Shown piece by piece: positions 8,523-18,153 of a DNA stretch of 64,000 nucleotides; the first letter of the stretch is position 1; each line of letters opens with the position of its first letter. Under the pieces are notes generated by a model, which made no database searches, was not told the origin of the DNA, and saw only the letters and a list, made by a program, of their open reading frames with translations. A program made the translations under genes and the position numbers. Origin of the DNA: Bacilli bacterium. Lineage in GTDB: Bacteria; Bacillota_I; Bacilli_A; RFN20; CAG-826. The stretch spans positions 62,001 through 126,000 of the forward strand of contig JALCSW010000002.1 in the NCBI GenBank assembly GCA_022653695.1, given 5' to 3'.

Positions 8523-11210
8523 ATGAAGAAACGTCTATCCGTCTTCGTCGCGGCCGTCGCCGCTTTGGCCTTAGGGGGGTGCGGGAGCGTCAGTTCCAGC
8601 GAAACCTCAAGCCAAGCCAGCGCCAGCTCCCAAGCTTCTTCAAGCCAAGCGAGCAGTTCGGTTTCCTACGCGCCGATCAGCGAGATCGACCCCCCGACTT
8701 ATGAGGAGGAATCCGTTCAGATCCATTACCTGCGGCCGGATGGCAAATACTCGGCCTGGGCCCTATGGATTTGGCCGCAGGGAGGCGACGGATCCCTTTA
8801 TGGGTTCAACGGGCAGGAACAAACCAATGGGGCCATCGCCTCGTATAAACTGAGCGAGTTCGGCGTCAGCGGGACCGGAACGCTCGGCTTCATCGTCCGC
8901 AATTCCGGCGATCCCGCCACGTGGAGCGACAAGGACCCCGACGGCGACCGCTTCGCCAAACTGGCCAATTACCCCGCCGACAGCCATTTGGTCCATCATA
9001 TTTACCTCCGGACGGGCGACAGCAACGTCTATTATTCCCCGGACTACAAAATCCTCGACGCCATCGACAGCGCCTATTTCACGTCTTACTCCAAGCTCTA
9101 TTTCGAGGCCAGCAACAAAATTTCGGCCTACCAGATCCTTAAGGGCGAGGACGTCATCAAGGACGTGACCCTTGCAAGCCCCACCAAGGGGGTCCTCGTT
9201 GGCTTGGACGCGGAGGTCGATCTTTCCTACGACTATCGCGTCAAGGCGACTTTCGCCGAAAGCGGAGAGACGATCACGAAATCCGTCTCGGTCACGAAAC
9301 TTTACGGCACCGACAAATTCGGCGAAGCCTTCACTTACGACGGGAACGATTTGGGCGCCTCCTATTCGGAGAGCAAGACGACCTTCAAGGTCTGGTCCCC
9401 GTTCGCGAGCGCGATCGAGTTAAGGCTTTACGATAACGGCACGCCGACGCGCATAAGCGCCACCAAAGGCAGCGACGTCTACGTCCCCTATCCCATGAGC
9501 AAGGGCGAGAAGGGCGTTTGGGAGGCCGAGGTGAGCGGCGACCAAGCCGGGAAGTATTACACCTATGCCGTCACCAACGGCAACTACCTCGCCAAAGAGA
9601 TCGTCGATCCCTACGCTAAGAGCGCCGGGATCGATGGGCTTCGGGGCATGGTCGTCGACTTCGATGCGACCGATCCCGAGGGATGGGAGGCGGTCAAGCC
9701 GCTTCAAATCGACCGCAAGGGCCTCGTCGTTTACGAAACGCATGTCTGCGACCTTACCTCAAGCCCCACGTGGACAAGCGACGTATCAGCCCGCGCCAAG
9801 GAAAAGACTTTCGAAGGGGCTTATCTTTCAGGCACGACGTTCACGAAGGGCGAAACCACCGTCAAGACCGGCTTCGATCACGTGAAGGAACTCGGGGTGA
9901 ACGCGGTGGAACTCCTTCCGATTTTCGATCAGGCCAACGATGAGGTCAATCCGTCTTTCAACTGGGGTTACAACCCCCTTAACTACAACGTCCTTGAGGG
10001 GTCCTACTCCAGCGACCCTTACGACGGATACGCCCGCGTCAGGGAGTTCAAAGCCCTTGTCAAGGCCTATCACGACGGGGGTATGAACATCATCATGGAC
10101 GTCGTCTACAATCACGTCAACGGCGCCAGCGGCAGCAATTGGGACGTCCTCGTCCCCGGCTATTTCTACCGTTACGAGGACGACGGGAGCCTTTATAACG
10201 GCAGCGGATGCGGCAACGAGGTGGCCTCCGAGCTTCCGATGGTCCACAAGTTTATCCTCGATTCGACCGCTTTCTGGGCTCATGAATACAAATTGGGCGG
10301 CTTCCGTTTCGACCTCATGGCCCTGATCGACATGAAGACCATGAACGCGGTGGCGGACTCCCTCCACGCCAGCAATCCCGACTGCGTCGTTTACGGGGAG
10401 CCGTGGACCGGCGGGGATTCCGGCCTTGCGGGGAAGGAGCAAACGAGTCAGGCCAACATCACGAGTTGGGGCGACTACGGCGGCTTCAACGATCAGATGC
10501 GCGATGCCCTCATCGCCGGCGGCCTTAACAGCAAAGAGAGCAAAGCCTGGGTGACCGACACCGCTTCCGGCAAACCGACGGAGAAAATCCTCGGCGGCAT
10601 CCGCGGGCAAACCCTCGCGGGCAAAAACATGCTTGACCCCAACAAGACGGTCAACTACGCGAGTTGCCACGACAACTACACCCTTTACGACCGCGTTTCC
10701 GCCGCCGGGATCACCGACCAGACGGCCCTTCATTTCATGCCGGTTCTCGCCAATTCGGTGGTCTTGACCTCCAGCGGCACGAGTTTCATGCTCGCGGGCG
10801 AGGAGATGCTCCGCACCAAAGGCGGCAACAGCAACAGCTACAATGCCTCTTACGAGGTCAACGCCCTCGATTATTCGCGGAAAGCCGATTACCCCGACGT
10901 CTTCGAGTCCTATCGGAAGCTCGTCGCTTTTAAGACGGGGGTCGATGGCCTTCGCCTCGAGAAGGCGGGGACCCTCTCCAGTGCCTTTCCGATCGAGGTG
11001 AGCGCTTTGGGCAACCAGATTTCCTACGAGGTCAAGGACACGGCGAACTCAAAGACCTATCGAGTCGTGCACAATAACGGTTACGGCGATCTTCCGACGA
11101 TGGATTTGAGCGGCTTCTCAGTCTATCTCGACACGCGGGGAGCCCACTCGGGCGCCCTTGATAGCGGCACCTCGTTTCTGCCTTTCGAAACCCTCATAGC
11201 CGTTAAGTGA
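8523..11210 (+). CDS. pulA: Type I pullulanase lipoprotein (GH13 with CBM41)
   Basis: An 895-residue lipid-anchored debranching enzyme. Order: signal peptide with lipobox LGGC, a Ser/Gln/Ala repeat linker (about 22-50), a CBM41/PUD starch-binding module (IHYLRPDGKYSAWALWIWP), a CBM48-like domain (TTFKVWSPFASAIELRLYD), then the GH13 barrel. The pullulanase signature FNWGYNPLNYNV is present, with YNHVN, GFRFDLM (nucleophile Asp597), YGEPW (Glu626) and SCHDNYTLYD (Asp717). It would hydrolyse alpha-1,6 branches of starch, glycogen or pullulan outside the cell. A perfect AAAGGAGG lies before ATG 8523. It is the last gene of the malF unit and a terminator follows. Confidence 0.94.
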   Translation: MKKRLSVFVAAVAALALGGCGSVSSSETSSQASASSQASSSQASSSVSYAPISEIDPPTYEEESVQIHYLRPDGKYSAWALWIWPQGGDGSLYGFNGQEQTNGAIASYKLSEFGVSGTGTLGFIVRNSGDPATWSDKDPDGDRFAKLANYPADSHLVHHIYLRTGDSNVYYSPDYKILDAIDSAYFTSYSKLYFEASNKISAYQILKGEDVIKDVTLASPTKGVLVGLDAEVDLSYDYRVKATFAESGETITKSVSVTKLYGTDKFGEAFTYDGNDLGASYSESKTTFKVWSPFASAIELRLYDNGTPTRISATKGSDVYVPYPMSKGEKGVWEAEVSGDQAGKYYTYAVTNGNYLAKEIVDPYAKSAGIDGLRGMVVDFDATDPEGWEAVKPLQIDRKGLVVYETHVCDLTSSPTWTSDVSARAKEKTFEGAYLSGTTFTKGETTVKTGFDHVKELGVNAVELLPIFDQANDEVNPSFNWGYNPLNYNVLEGSYSSDPYDGYARVREFKALVKAYHDGGMNIIMDVVYNHVNGASGSNWDVLVPGYFYRYEDDGSLYNGSGCGNEVASELPMVHKFILDSTAFWAHEYKLGGFRFDLMALIDMKTMNAVADSLHASNPDCVVYGEPWTGGDSGLAGKEQTSQANITSWGDYGGFNDQMRDALIAGGLNSKESKAWVTDTASGKPTEKILGGIRGQTLAGKNMLDPNKTVNYASCHDNYTLYDRVSAAGITDQTALHFMPVLANSVVLTSSGTSFMLAGEEMLRTKGGNSNSYNASYEVNALDYSRKADYPDVFESYRKLVAFKTGVDGLRLEKAGTLSSAFPIEVSALGNQISYEVKDTANSKTYRVVHNNGYGDLPTMDLSGFSVYLDTRGAHSGALDSGTSFLPFETLIAVK

Positions 11211-11228
11211 AAACAGGCGATAGTTTAG

Positions 11229-11256
11229 AAGGGCGCGGAAACGCGCCCTTTCCTTT
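11229..11256 (+). terminator. Intrinsic terminator after pulA
   Basis: AAGGGCGCG and CGCGCCCTT form a perfect 9-bp stem around a GAAA tetraloop (11229-11250), followed by a T-rich tail (TCCTTTC). It ends the malF-malG-amylase-pulA unit. Confidence 0.85.
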
Positions 11257-11276
11257 CGTTTCCCCTTCTCCTGCCG

Positions 11277-11282
11277 TAGAAT
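11277..11282 (+). promoter_or_regulatory. -10 box placed for a leaderless transcript
   Basis: TAGAAT ends six bases before the ATG at 11289, so transcription would begin at or next to the start codon. No ribosome-binding site is present and no good -35 is seen. Confidence 0.5.
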
Positions 11283-11288
11283 AAAACC

Positions 11289-11510
11289 ATGCCTCGCGTC
11301 AAGGACAAACGAACGATCGACGATCTTCAGCATGACGTCGAATTGCCTCAGGAAGAGCCGCGCGAAGAAAAAATCGCTCCTGAGGAAAAGAAAAGGCGGG
11401 ACCGCCACTACACGGTCCTTTACCTCGTCATCGCCGTTTTGGTCTTCGGCCTCGGTTTGCTCGTCATCGCCCTCATCAATTTAGGCGTCGACGGACGCTT
11501 CTACATTTAG
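11289..11510 (+). CDS. Small single-span membrane protein, unknown function
   Basis: A 73-residue protein with a charged N-terminal half (Lys/Arg/Glu, residues 1-42) and one membrane segment near the C-terminus (LYLVIAVLVFGLGLLVIALI), ending GVDGRFYI. I do not recognise the family. The predicted topology puts the charged part in the cytoplasm. It has its own -10 box immediately upstream and no ribosome-binding site. Its stop overlaps the end of the convergent reverse-strand gene by four bases. The clear promoter, hydrophobic segment and lack of a competing ORF support a real gene, but it could be spurious. Confidence 0.55.
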   Translation: MPRVKDKRTIDDLQHDVELPQEEPREEKIAPEEKKRRDRHYTVLYLVIAVLVFGLGLLVIALINLGVDGRFYI

Positions 11511-12574
11511 CCTTCGGGACCGTCTTTCGTCTTTTCCGTTCGCGAAAGCAAATCGATGTAATCCTCATCCTCGTAGGAGGCGAGGGCCCGCCGCTCCGCG
11601 TCCTCTTTTTCGATTTCGTCTTTGTAAATCCGCGATGTTCTTGCGTCGAAAGAGGCGATGCCGAGGATTTTGTCCGGAATGCTTTGGTTGTCCTTCCCGA
11701 AAAGAAGGCAAAGCGCGTTGAAGAATAGAGGCATGACCCACAGCAAGGCCACCGAGTAGGCATTGAGCCAATAGGCGCCCAAGAGGCAGGGGGCGCCAAA
11801 AAGCAGGCAACGGAGCGGAAGCTTCCAGCGGCGGAGGCGGAAAAGGCTCTTGTCGGCGTACCCGAGGCGAAGGATTTTTTCGCCCACCGGGGCGTTTTCC
11901 TTGTTTAACGAAGGGAAGACGAGCTCGATCAGAAGGAAGGCCACCCCGATCGAGGCCAATCGCGAGAGGCCCTCGCATTGGCGGATGAGGCTGAGGGCGG
12001 ATCCGTATTCTGAGGAGGTTTCCTCAAGAAGCGAAGGCAATCCGCCATAGGCGGTGCGATAGATGTCGGCCAGGTTGCTTAGTCCCGTCGGGTTGAGGGA
12101 ATCGGCCTTGACGAGGGCCTTGACGTCGACGTTCACGGTGCCGTCCTCGTTAAGGACGTAGGCGAAGAAATCAGTCGAATAATCCGTCAAGGAAGGTTTT
12201 GAAGGGAGCCCGCACACGTTCACGTTATAGAGATAGGCGATCGAACTGTAGGGGACGCTCACCTGAGCGTCGTAGAAATCGAGGATCTCGGCTGGGAAAT
12301 CGTCGAAATAGAAAGATTCGACGGGGGTCTGGTATTCCTTGTAGGAGAGATTGTCGGGGAGGTTAAGATCGTATTCCTCCATCTTTTGCGCTCGCAGGCT
12401 CATGGCATCGGCGTATGGGGTCGCGTTCATGCTCGGGTAGCACACCCCAAAATAAAAGATGAGGGCGAGAGCGGCTATGGAAAAGGCGTTGATGAAGCTC
12501 GAAAGAAGCCCCTTTGAGAGCATGGGTCGTTCCGCGGCCCTATTCACGCACGAGTTCCGGGTGCCTTTCCTCAT
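11507..12574 (-). CDS. RDD-like membrane protein with large extracellular loop (second of pair)
   Basis: Up to 355 residues. One hydrophobic segment near the N-terminus (SIAALALIFYFGVCYPS) is followed by an extracellular stretch of about 170 residues. Then come three hydrophobic segments with RDD-like landmarks (VGEKILRLGYADKS; IPDKILGIASFDART) and a charged cytoplasmic tail. It looks like a divergent paralogue of the gene just upstream on the same strand. The start is uncertain: ATG at 12574 has GAGGAGAAGGA ahead of it but overlaps the upstream gene by 35 bases; ATG at 12523 gives an N-terminus more like the paralogue. RDD proteins are poorly defined, some being linked to ion transport; no function is assigned. 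Confidence 0.72.
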   Translation of the reverse strand: MRKGTRNSCVNRAAERPMLSKGLLSSFINAFSIAALALIFYFGVCYPSMNATPYADAMSLRAQKMEEYDLNLPDNLSYKEYQTPVESFYFDDFPAEILDFYDAQVSVPYSSIAYLYNVNVCGLPSKPSLTDYSTDFFAYVLNEDGTVNVDVKALVKADSLNPTGLSNLADIYRTAYGGLPSLLEETSSEYGSALSLIRQCEGLSRLASIGVAFLLIELVFPSLNKENAPVGEKILRLGYADKSLFRLRRWKLPLRCLLFGAPCLLGAYWLNAYSVALLWVMPLFFNALCLLFGKDNQSIPDKILGIASFDARTSRIYKDEIEKEDAERRALASYEDEDYIDLLSRTEKTKDGPEG

Positions 12575-13553
12575 AATCCTTCTCCTCGGCGCGGTCGAGG
12601 AACCAAAGCGACGTTTTCTCGTCGGCCACGACCGAATTGGCCAGATAATCGTGCAGGGCGCGGTGCTTTTTCGTGAATTGGCACATCGTGTAGGAGATGA
12701 GGAAGGTGGCGCCGAACGAGGCGAGGCCCCCTCCGATCTCGACGATGATGTAAACCAAAAAACGCGGCAGGAGCCATATTCTCTTGAGTTCGTAGCCGTC
12801 TTTGTCGAGGACGACGAGGCGGGTGACCCATTTGCCGACCGTTTTGCCGTTCCGCGAGAAGAGCGGGATCAGGAACTCGAAGAGAAATCCTGCCCCGAAA
12901 AGGGTCGGGATCGCCCACAAAACGGCGTTTCGCATCAGAGTCGCGTTCTCACGTTCGAGCGAAGCGACCGCCGCGGAACCGCCGACGGCCCCTTCGGCGG
13001 CGTCATAGGCCTCGAGGAAAAAGTCGATCGCCTTCCTCCTGACCTCATAATCTTTTTCCGCGAGCCCGATCTCGTAGGTGTCCGTGGGCGGATCGGCGAG
13101 GAAGGAACCGATTCCGCTGACGTCGTCGTCAACCCTAAGGATCGTCGATTCAAAGGCCGATCGGGTCATCACGGGGATATCGAAATCCGCGCATTTGCCG
13201 GTATAAAACAGATAGAGGTTTTTGACAAGCGAGAAAGTGTATTCCTTCGTTCCGTCGGAAACGGTTACCCTATTGAGCTTGGCGAGGGTGTCGTAAGAGA
13301 AAGCCTCGTCCCCATCCTTGCTGATCGCCGTCGGGTCTTGGAGGTCGCCACCCGCCTCAAGGTAGAGGCCGCTGCTAAGATATTCGGCCTTGAGCGCGTT
13401 TTGGTTGGCGACGTATTGGTCCCCGTCGAACGCATTGGGGTAAACCGCGGCGAAGAAAACGAGGCAAAACGACCCGGCGGTCAAAAGAAAATCGATGAGG
13501 CCGCTTCCGATGCGGGTCCAAATCGAGGGGAGGACGATGCGCTTCATGCCCAT
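12540..13553 (-). CDS. RDD family membrane protein with large extracellular loop (first of pair)
   Basis: A 337-residue membrane protein. A first span (SGLIDFLLTAGSFCLVFF) is followed by about 160 extracellular residues, a second span, and the RDD core with GKTVGKWVTRLVVLDKDG, LLPRFLVYIIVEIGGG and KKHRALHDYLANSVV. The RDD core is clear, but the long loop between spans one and two is much longer than in ordinary RDD proteins of 150-200 residues. A -10 box (TAGAAT) lies seven bases before the start, so the message may be leaderless. The downstream gene is a paralogue. The pair lies inside the starch locus on the opposite strand; a link to glycan uptake is only positional. Confidence 0.8.
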   Translation of the reverse strand: MGMKRIVLPSIWTRIGSGLIDFLLTAGSFCLVFFAAVYPNAFDGDQYVANQNALKAEYLSSGLYLEAGGDLQDPTAISKDGDEAFSYDTLAKLNRVTVSDGTKEYTFSLVKNLYLFYTGKCADFDIPVMTRSAFESTILRVDDDVSGIGSFLADPPTDTYEIGLAEKDYEVRRKAIDFFLEAYDAAEGAVGGSAAVASLERENATLMRNAVLWAIPTLFGAGFLFEFLIPLFSRNGKTVGKWVTRLVVLDKDGYELKRIWLLPRFLVYIIVEIGGGLASFGATFLISYTMCQFTKKHRALHDYLANSVVADEKTSLWFLDRAEEKDYEERHPELVRE

Positions 13554-13560
13554 ACAACCG

Positions 13561-13589
13561 ATTCTAAACGGCGCCCCGTCTTTTATAAA
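13561..13589 (-). promoter_or_regulatory. Promoter of the RDD gene pair
   Basis: On the reverse strand, TTTATA (13584-13589) and TAGAAT (13561-13566) are 17 bases apart. The -10 ends seven bases before the ATG at 13553, so the transcript would be leaderless or nearly so. Confidence 0.6.
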
Positions 13590-13709
13590 GACGCAAATGA
13601 AGGGGCCTGACGTTGCCTTAGCAGGCCTGATGGCTTTGAATTGTGCAACGTGAACAAATCAATTTTCACGATGGAATCTACGCTTTCGTCAATTCCCTCA
13701 TCCGAAACG

Positions 13710-13738
13710 TTGCCATCGTCGCGTCTCCTCGCTACAAT
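13710..13738 (+). promoter_or_regulatory. Promoter of msmX
   Basis: TTGCCA (13710-13715) and TACAAT (13733-13738) are separated by 17 bases, close to consensus. The leader to the ATG at 13804 is about 60 bases and carries AAAGGAG. Confidence 0.75.
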
Positions 13739-13803
13739 GAGGCGAAAGAAAACCATAGGCAAGGACCCTTCAGGAGCCCTTCTTCGTGGAAAAGGAGTCA
13801 GCA

Positions 13804-14985
<1,182 letters not shown>

Positions 14986-15003
14986 TCGGCGGCAACGAAG
15001 TCT

Positions 15004-15029
15004 AAAGGCGCTTCATCGCGCCTTTTTTT
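15004..15029 (+). terminator. Intrinsic terminator after msmX
   Basis: AAAGGCGC pairs with GCGCCTTT around a TTCATC loop (15004-15025), and the T run continues to 15029. It lies 19 bases after the msmX stop. Confidence 0.88.
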
Positions 15030-15062
15030 CGATTTTTAGCCCCCACGGGCGCGCGCAAAGGC

Positions 15063-15068
15063 TATAAT
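15063..15068 (+). promoter_or_regulatory. -10 box upstream of the second pullulanase
   Basis: A consensus TATAAT lies 35 bases ahead of the start at 15104 and within a small palindrome (GCTA-TAAT-TAGC). No -35 at normal spacing is visible. Confidence 0.55.
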
Positions 15069-15103
15069 TAGCTATCCAATCGCGTTTTTTGGAGGTCAAT
15101 CGC

Positions 15104-18100
15104 ATGAAACGTTCGATGTTAGCTTTGCTCGCGTCTTCGGCTGTTTTGGCTTTGTCGGGATGCGGGACGTCTTCGAGCCCCTCTTCTTCGGAGGCCGGCG
15201 ACACCTCATCCTCAGCGAGTTCTTCCTCGCTCCCCGGCAGTTCGGTTTCCGATTCCCCGCCTTCAAGTTCCTCCTCGTCGTCGGAAGGCCCCGAGCTCCC
15301 TTCCAGTTGGAAGGGTTGCGTCCGCATCTACATCCATCGGGACGACGGGGTTTATTCCGACTACCACCTTTGGATCTGGGGGACCGGGGTCAGCGGCTAC
15401 CAAGACGATTTCGCGAACATCGATAGCCCCGACGCCTATGGCGTTTATTACGACATCCATCTATCCGAGTCCCCTTGGGCGAACCGGAGTTCCATCACGT
15501 CCCTTTCCTTCTTGGTGAAGAACAAAGACGAGGGCGTCTGGGACTACCAGACCACGGACACCACGGTGAGATTCAACGATTTTTCGAGCAACCTCGACAC
15601 CTGCGATGACGGAACCACCCCGCGCATAACCTGCTACGGGGTCATCACCAAGACCGACGAGATCGATACCTACGCCAAAAAGAGCGACGCCATCGGCGAT
15701 CGCATCGAGTCGGCGGTTTTCACCGATTGGAGAACCCTCGTGGTGACGGGGACCGGTTCGAGCGAAGGCCGCGAAAGCGCCGACGTCGGCAAAATCGCCT
15801 CGTGGGAGCTTTACGCTTACTCAGCCGAGTATTGGAACCTTTCCGAGGAAGCTAAGGAAGCGAACAAACAGAACTATCTTCTCCAAAGCGGAACCGGCGG
15901 ATCCAACGCCATTACGATCAAATTCGACGCGGACATCGTCCCTTCCAACGGTTACACCGTCGAAGCCACTTTCGCGAGCGACACTTCCAAGATCAAGACG
16001 GGTTACGCGAGTTACATCGGCCTTTATGACACCCCCAAATTCGCGAGCGATTTCACCTATATGGGCGCTGACCTTGGTTTGACGTGGACGGACGAGGGCA
16101 AAGAGGTGTACAAACTGTGGGCCCCGACCGCCAGTTGCGTTTGGCTCTACCGTTACACGAGCGGCGTCCCCTCGGCTTTGGCGACCGACGGGGAAAGCCA
16201 TGAATCCTGGGATTACCATTCGTCTTCGAGGATGAGCCTTGGGGAAGGCGGGGTCTGGTCCACGACCCGCGCCCACAGCTCCAGCTATTCCTTTTACGCT
16301 TACGCGGTCGAGCAAGAGGGGTCGATCGCCGTCACCGCCGACCCTTATGCCAGAAGCAGCGGCATCAACGGCGTCCGCTCAGCCATTTTGACGGATGCGC
16401 AAATCGATGCGACCGATCCCGAAGGTTTCCGGGATTCCGTTGACGCTTTGGCGGCCAACGAGCCGGTCGCAAGCCCGAATCAGCTTTCGGTTTACGAAGT
16501 CCATGTCCGCGATTTCACGAGCGACGACAGCTGGATCTCCCACGAAGGAAACGCGAACGGGACCTACAAGGCCTTCGCCGAATCGGGGACCGCGTGCGAT
16601 GGGGTTTCCTCGGGTTTCGATTCCTTGGTCGATCTCCATCCGGACGCCGTTCAGTTGCTTCCGGTCTTTGACCAGGATAACGACGAGCGGACCTTTGAGA
16701 CGGGCGTTGGTGGGGATAAGAAAACCGTGAAACCGAATTTCAACTGGGGTTACAACCCCCTCAATTACAATGTGGTGGAAGGCGCGTATTCGAGCGACCC
16801 CTACAGCCCGACCGTCAAAATGAACGAATTGAAGGGCCTCGTCAAAGCCCTTTCCGACAAGGGCATCCGCACCATCATGGACGTCGTCTATAACCACGTC
16901 TCGTCGGTTTCGAGCAGCGCTTTCACGAAGATCATGCCGAAGTATTATTTCCGCACCGACGAGGGCGGCGCTTATAGCGATGGCAGCGGGTGCGGCAACG
17001 AAATCGCCAGCGAGCGGCCGATGGTCCGCAATTTCATCGAGCAATCGGTGATGTGGTGGGCCAAGGAATACGGCATGAAGGGCTTCCGTTTCGACCTCAT
17101 GGCCGTCATCGACCTCGCGACGATGAGGCAAATCAAGCGCGAACTTCACGAATATGACCCGAACATCGTGGTTTATGGGGAGGGATGGCTCGGCGGTTCC
17201 TCGTCCATCGATCCCGCGCAGGCTTCGACTTGCGGAAACGTCTATGCTTCCCTCAGCGACTGCGGAGGCGGCCCCACCGATTGCGTCGGCACTTTCAACG
17301 ACGGGGTCCGCAAAGGGCTCACGGGCGATCAGGGTGAGGATCGCGCCCCCTTCTACGGTTTCATGGCGAGCGGGGCCGACGACGTCGCCGCTAGCGCCGA
17401 AGATCGCTTTTGGAAAACCTATTGCGGGTATCTTGGCGAGAACAAGTCCGTCGGCGTCAACCCCTATCAGACCGTGAACTACGCCTCGTGCCATGACAAC
17501 TACACGCTTTACGACCAATTCAACTACACGATCGGCGACGGAGCGTCTTCGACCGCCGACAGCGACGATGCCAAGCGGGCGACGGTCGGGGCCGAAACCT
17601 ACATCCTTTTGGGGAACGGTTTGGCCTTCTTCCAGGGGGGCGAGGAGATTTTCCGCCAAAAAATCATGTCGAGCGAGGAATGCGACGAACTTGGGGCCAA
17701 GGTCGGGGACGAGGTCATCGCGATCGGCTCGACGGGCAAGTACCTCGTCCGCAACAGCTACCGCTCAAGCGATGAGGTGAATGGTTTCAAGTGGGATCGG
17801 AAAGCCCACAACATAGCTTATTTCAACCAGCTCAAAGAGGCCTTCCAGCTCCGCCGCGACCTTTATGGGAAGGTGGTCGGTTTCGATAGGGCGGCCATCA
17901 ACGCTTCGGTGAGCCCGTGGAACCAAGGGGCCGTTTCCGGAGCCATCGGCATCAACATCGTGGCCAGCGGAACGTATTATCTTTTCCTCGGCTGCCGCTC
18001 CGGCGCCACGCTGGGGATCGGGGCCGATCCCGTTTCGACCGTCGTCTCGACGGCCGATCGGACCTCTCCGATCGACGTTTCGGGCGGCTCGATCGCCATT

Positions 18101-18136
18101 CGGCCCTTTGAGTGCCTGCTTGTCAGGAAAAACTGA
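15104..18136 (+). CDS. Second type I pullulanase lipoprotein (GH13 with CBM41)
   Basis: A 1010-residue lipid-anchored debranching enzyme, paralogous to the one at 8523. Order: signal peptide with lipobox LSGC, a long Ser-rich linker (about 22-68), a CBM41/PUD module (VRIYIHRDDGVYSDYHLWIWG), a CBM48-like domain (VYKLWAPTASCVWLYRY) and a GH13 barrel. The barrel shows FNWGYNPLNYNV, DVVYNHVS, GFRFDLM (nucleophile Asp664), YGEGW (Glu693) and SCHDNYTLYD (Asp798). The insert with CGGGPTDCVGTFNDGVRKGL is absent from the first copy. It would remove alpha-1,6 branches at the cell surface. GGAGG lies eight bases before ATG 15104; an in-frame TTG upstream is less likely. The next GH13 gene begins 17 bases after the stop. 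Confidence 0.93.
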   Translation: MKRSMLALLASSAVLALSGCGTSSSPSSSEAGDTSSSASSSSLPGSSVSDSPPSSSSSSSEGPELPSSWKGCVRIYIHRDDGVYSDYHLWIWGTGVSGYQDDFANIDSPDAYGVYYDIHLSESPWANRSSITSLSFLVKNKDEGVWDYQTTDTTVRFNDFSSNLDTCDDGTTPRITCYGVITKTDEIDTYAKKSDAIGDRIESAVFTDWRTLVVTGTGSSEGRESADVGKIASWELYAYSAEYWNLSEEAKEANKQNYLLQSGTGGSNAITIKFDADIVPSNGYTVEATFASDTSKIKTGYASYIGLYDTPKFASDFTYMGADLGLTWTDEGKEVYKLWAPTASCVWLYRYTSGVPSALATDGESHESWDYHSSSRMSLGEGGVWSTTRAHSSSYSFYAYAVEQEGSIAVTADPYARSSGINGVRSAILTDAQIDATDPEGFRDSVDALAANEPVASPNQLSVYEVHVRDFTSDDSWISHEGNANGTYKAFAESGTACDGVSSGFDSLVDLHPDAVQLLPVFDQDNDERTFETGVGGDKKTVKPNFNWGYNPLNYNVVEGAYSSDPYSPTVKMNELKGLVKALSDKGIRTIMDVVYNHVSSVSSSAFTKIMPKYYFRTDEGGAYSDGSGCGNEIASERPMVRNFIEQSVMWWAKEYGMKGFRFDLMAVIDLATMRQIKRELHEYDPNIVVYGEGWLGGSSSIDPAQASTCGNVYASLSDCGGGPTDCVGTFNDGVRKGLTGDQGEDRAPFYGFMASGADDVAASAEDRFWKTYCGYLGENKSVGVNPYQTVNYASCHDNYTLYDQFNYTIGDGASSTADSDDAKRATVGAETYILLGNGLAFFQGGEEIFRQKIMSSEECDELGAKVGDEVIAIGSTGKYLVRNSYRSSDEVNGFKWDRKAHNIAYFNQLKEAFQLRRDLYGKVVGFDRAAINASVSPWNQGAVSGAIGINIVASGTYYLFLGCRSGATLGIGADPVSTVVSTADRTSPIDVSGGSIAIRPFECLLVRKN

Positions 18137-18153
18137 TGAAGGAGAAGGGAACC

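Noticed and set aside
13637-13655. TTGTGCAACGTGAACAA as a second LacI-family operator upstream of msmX
   Set aside because: The half-sites match imperfectly and it does not fit the cre consensus; it lies about 55 bases upstream of the predicted -35.
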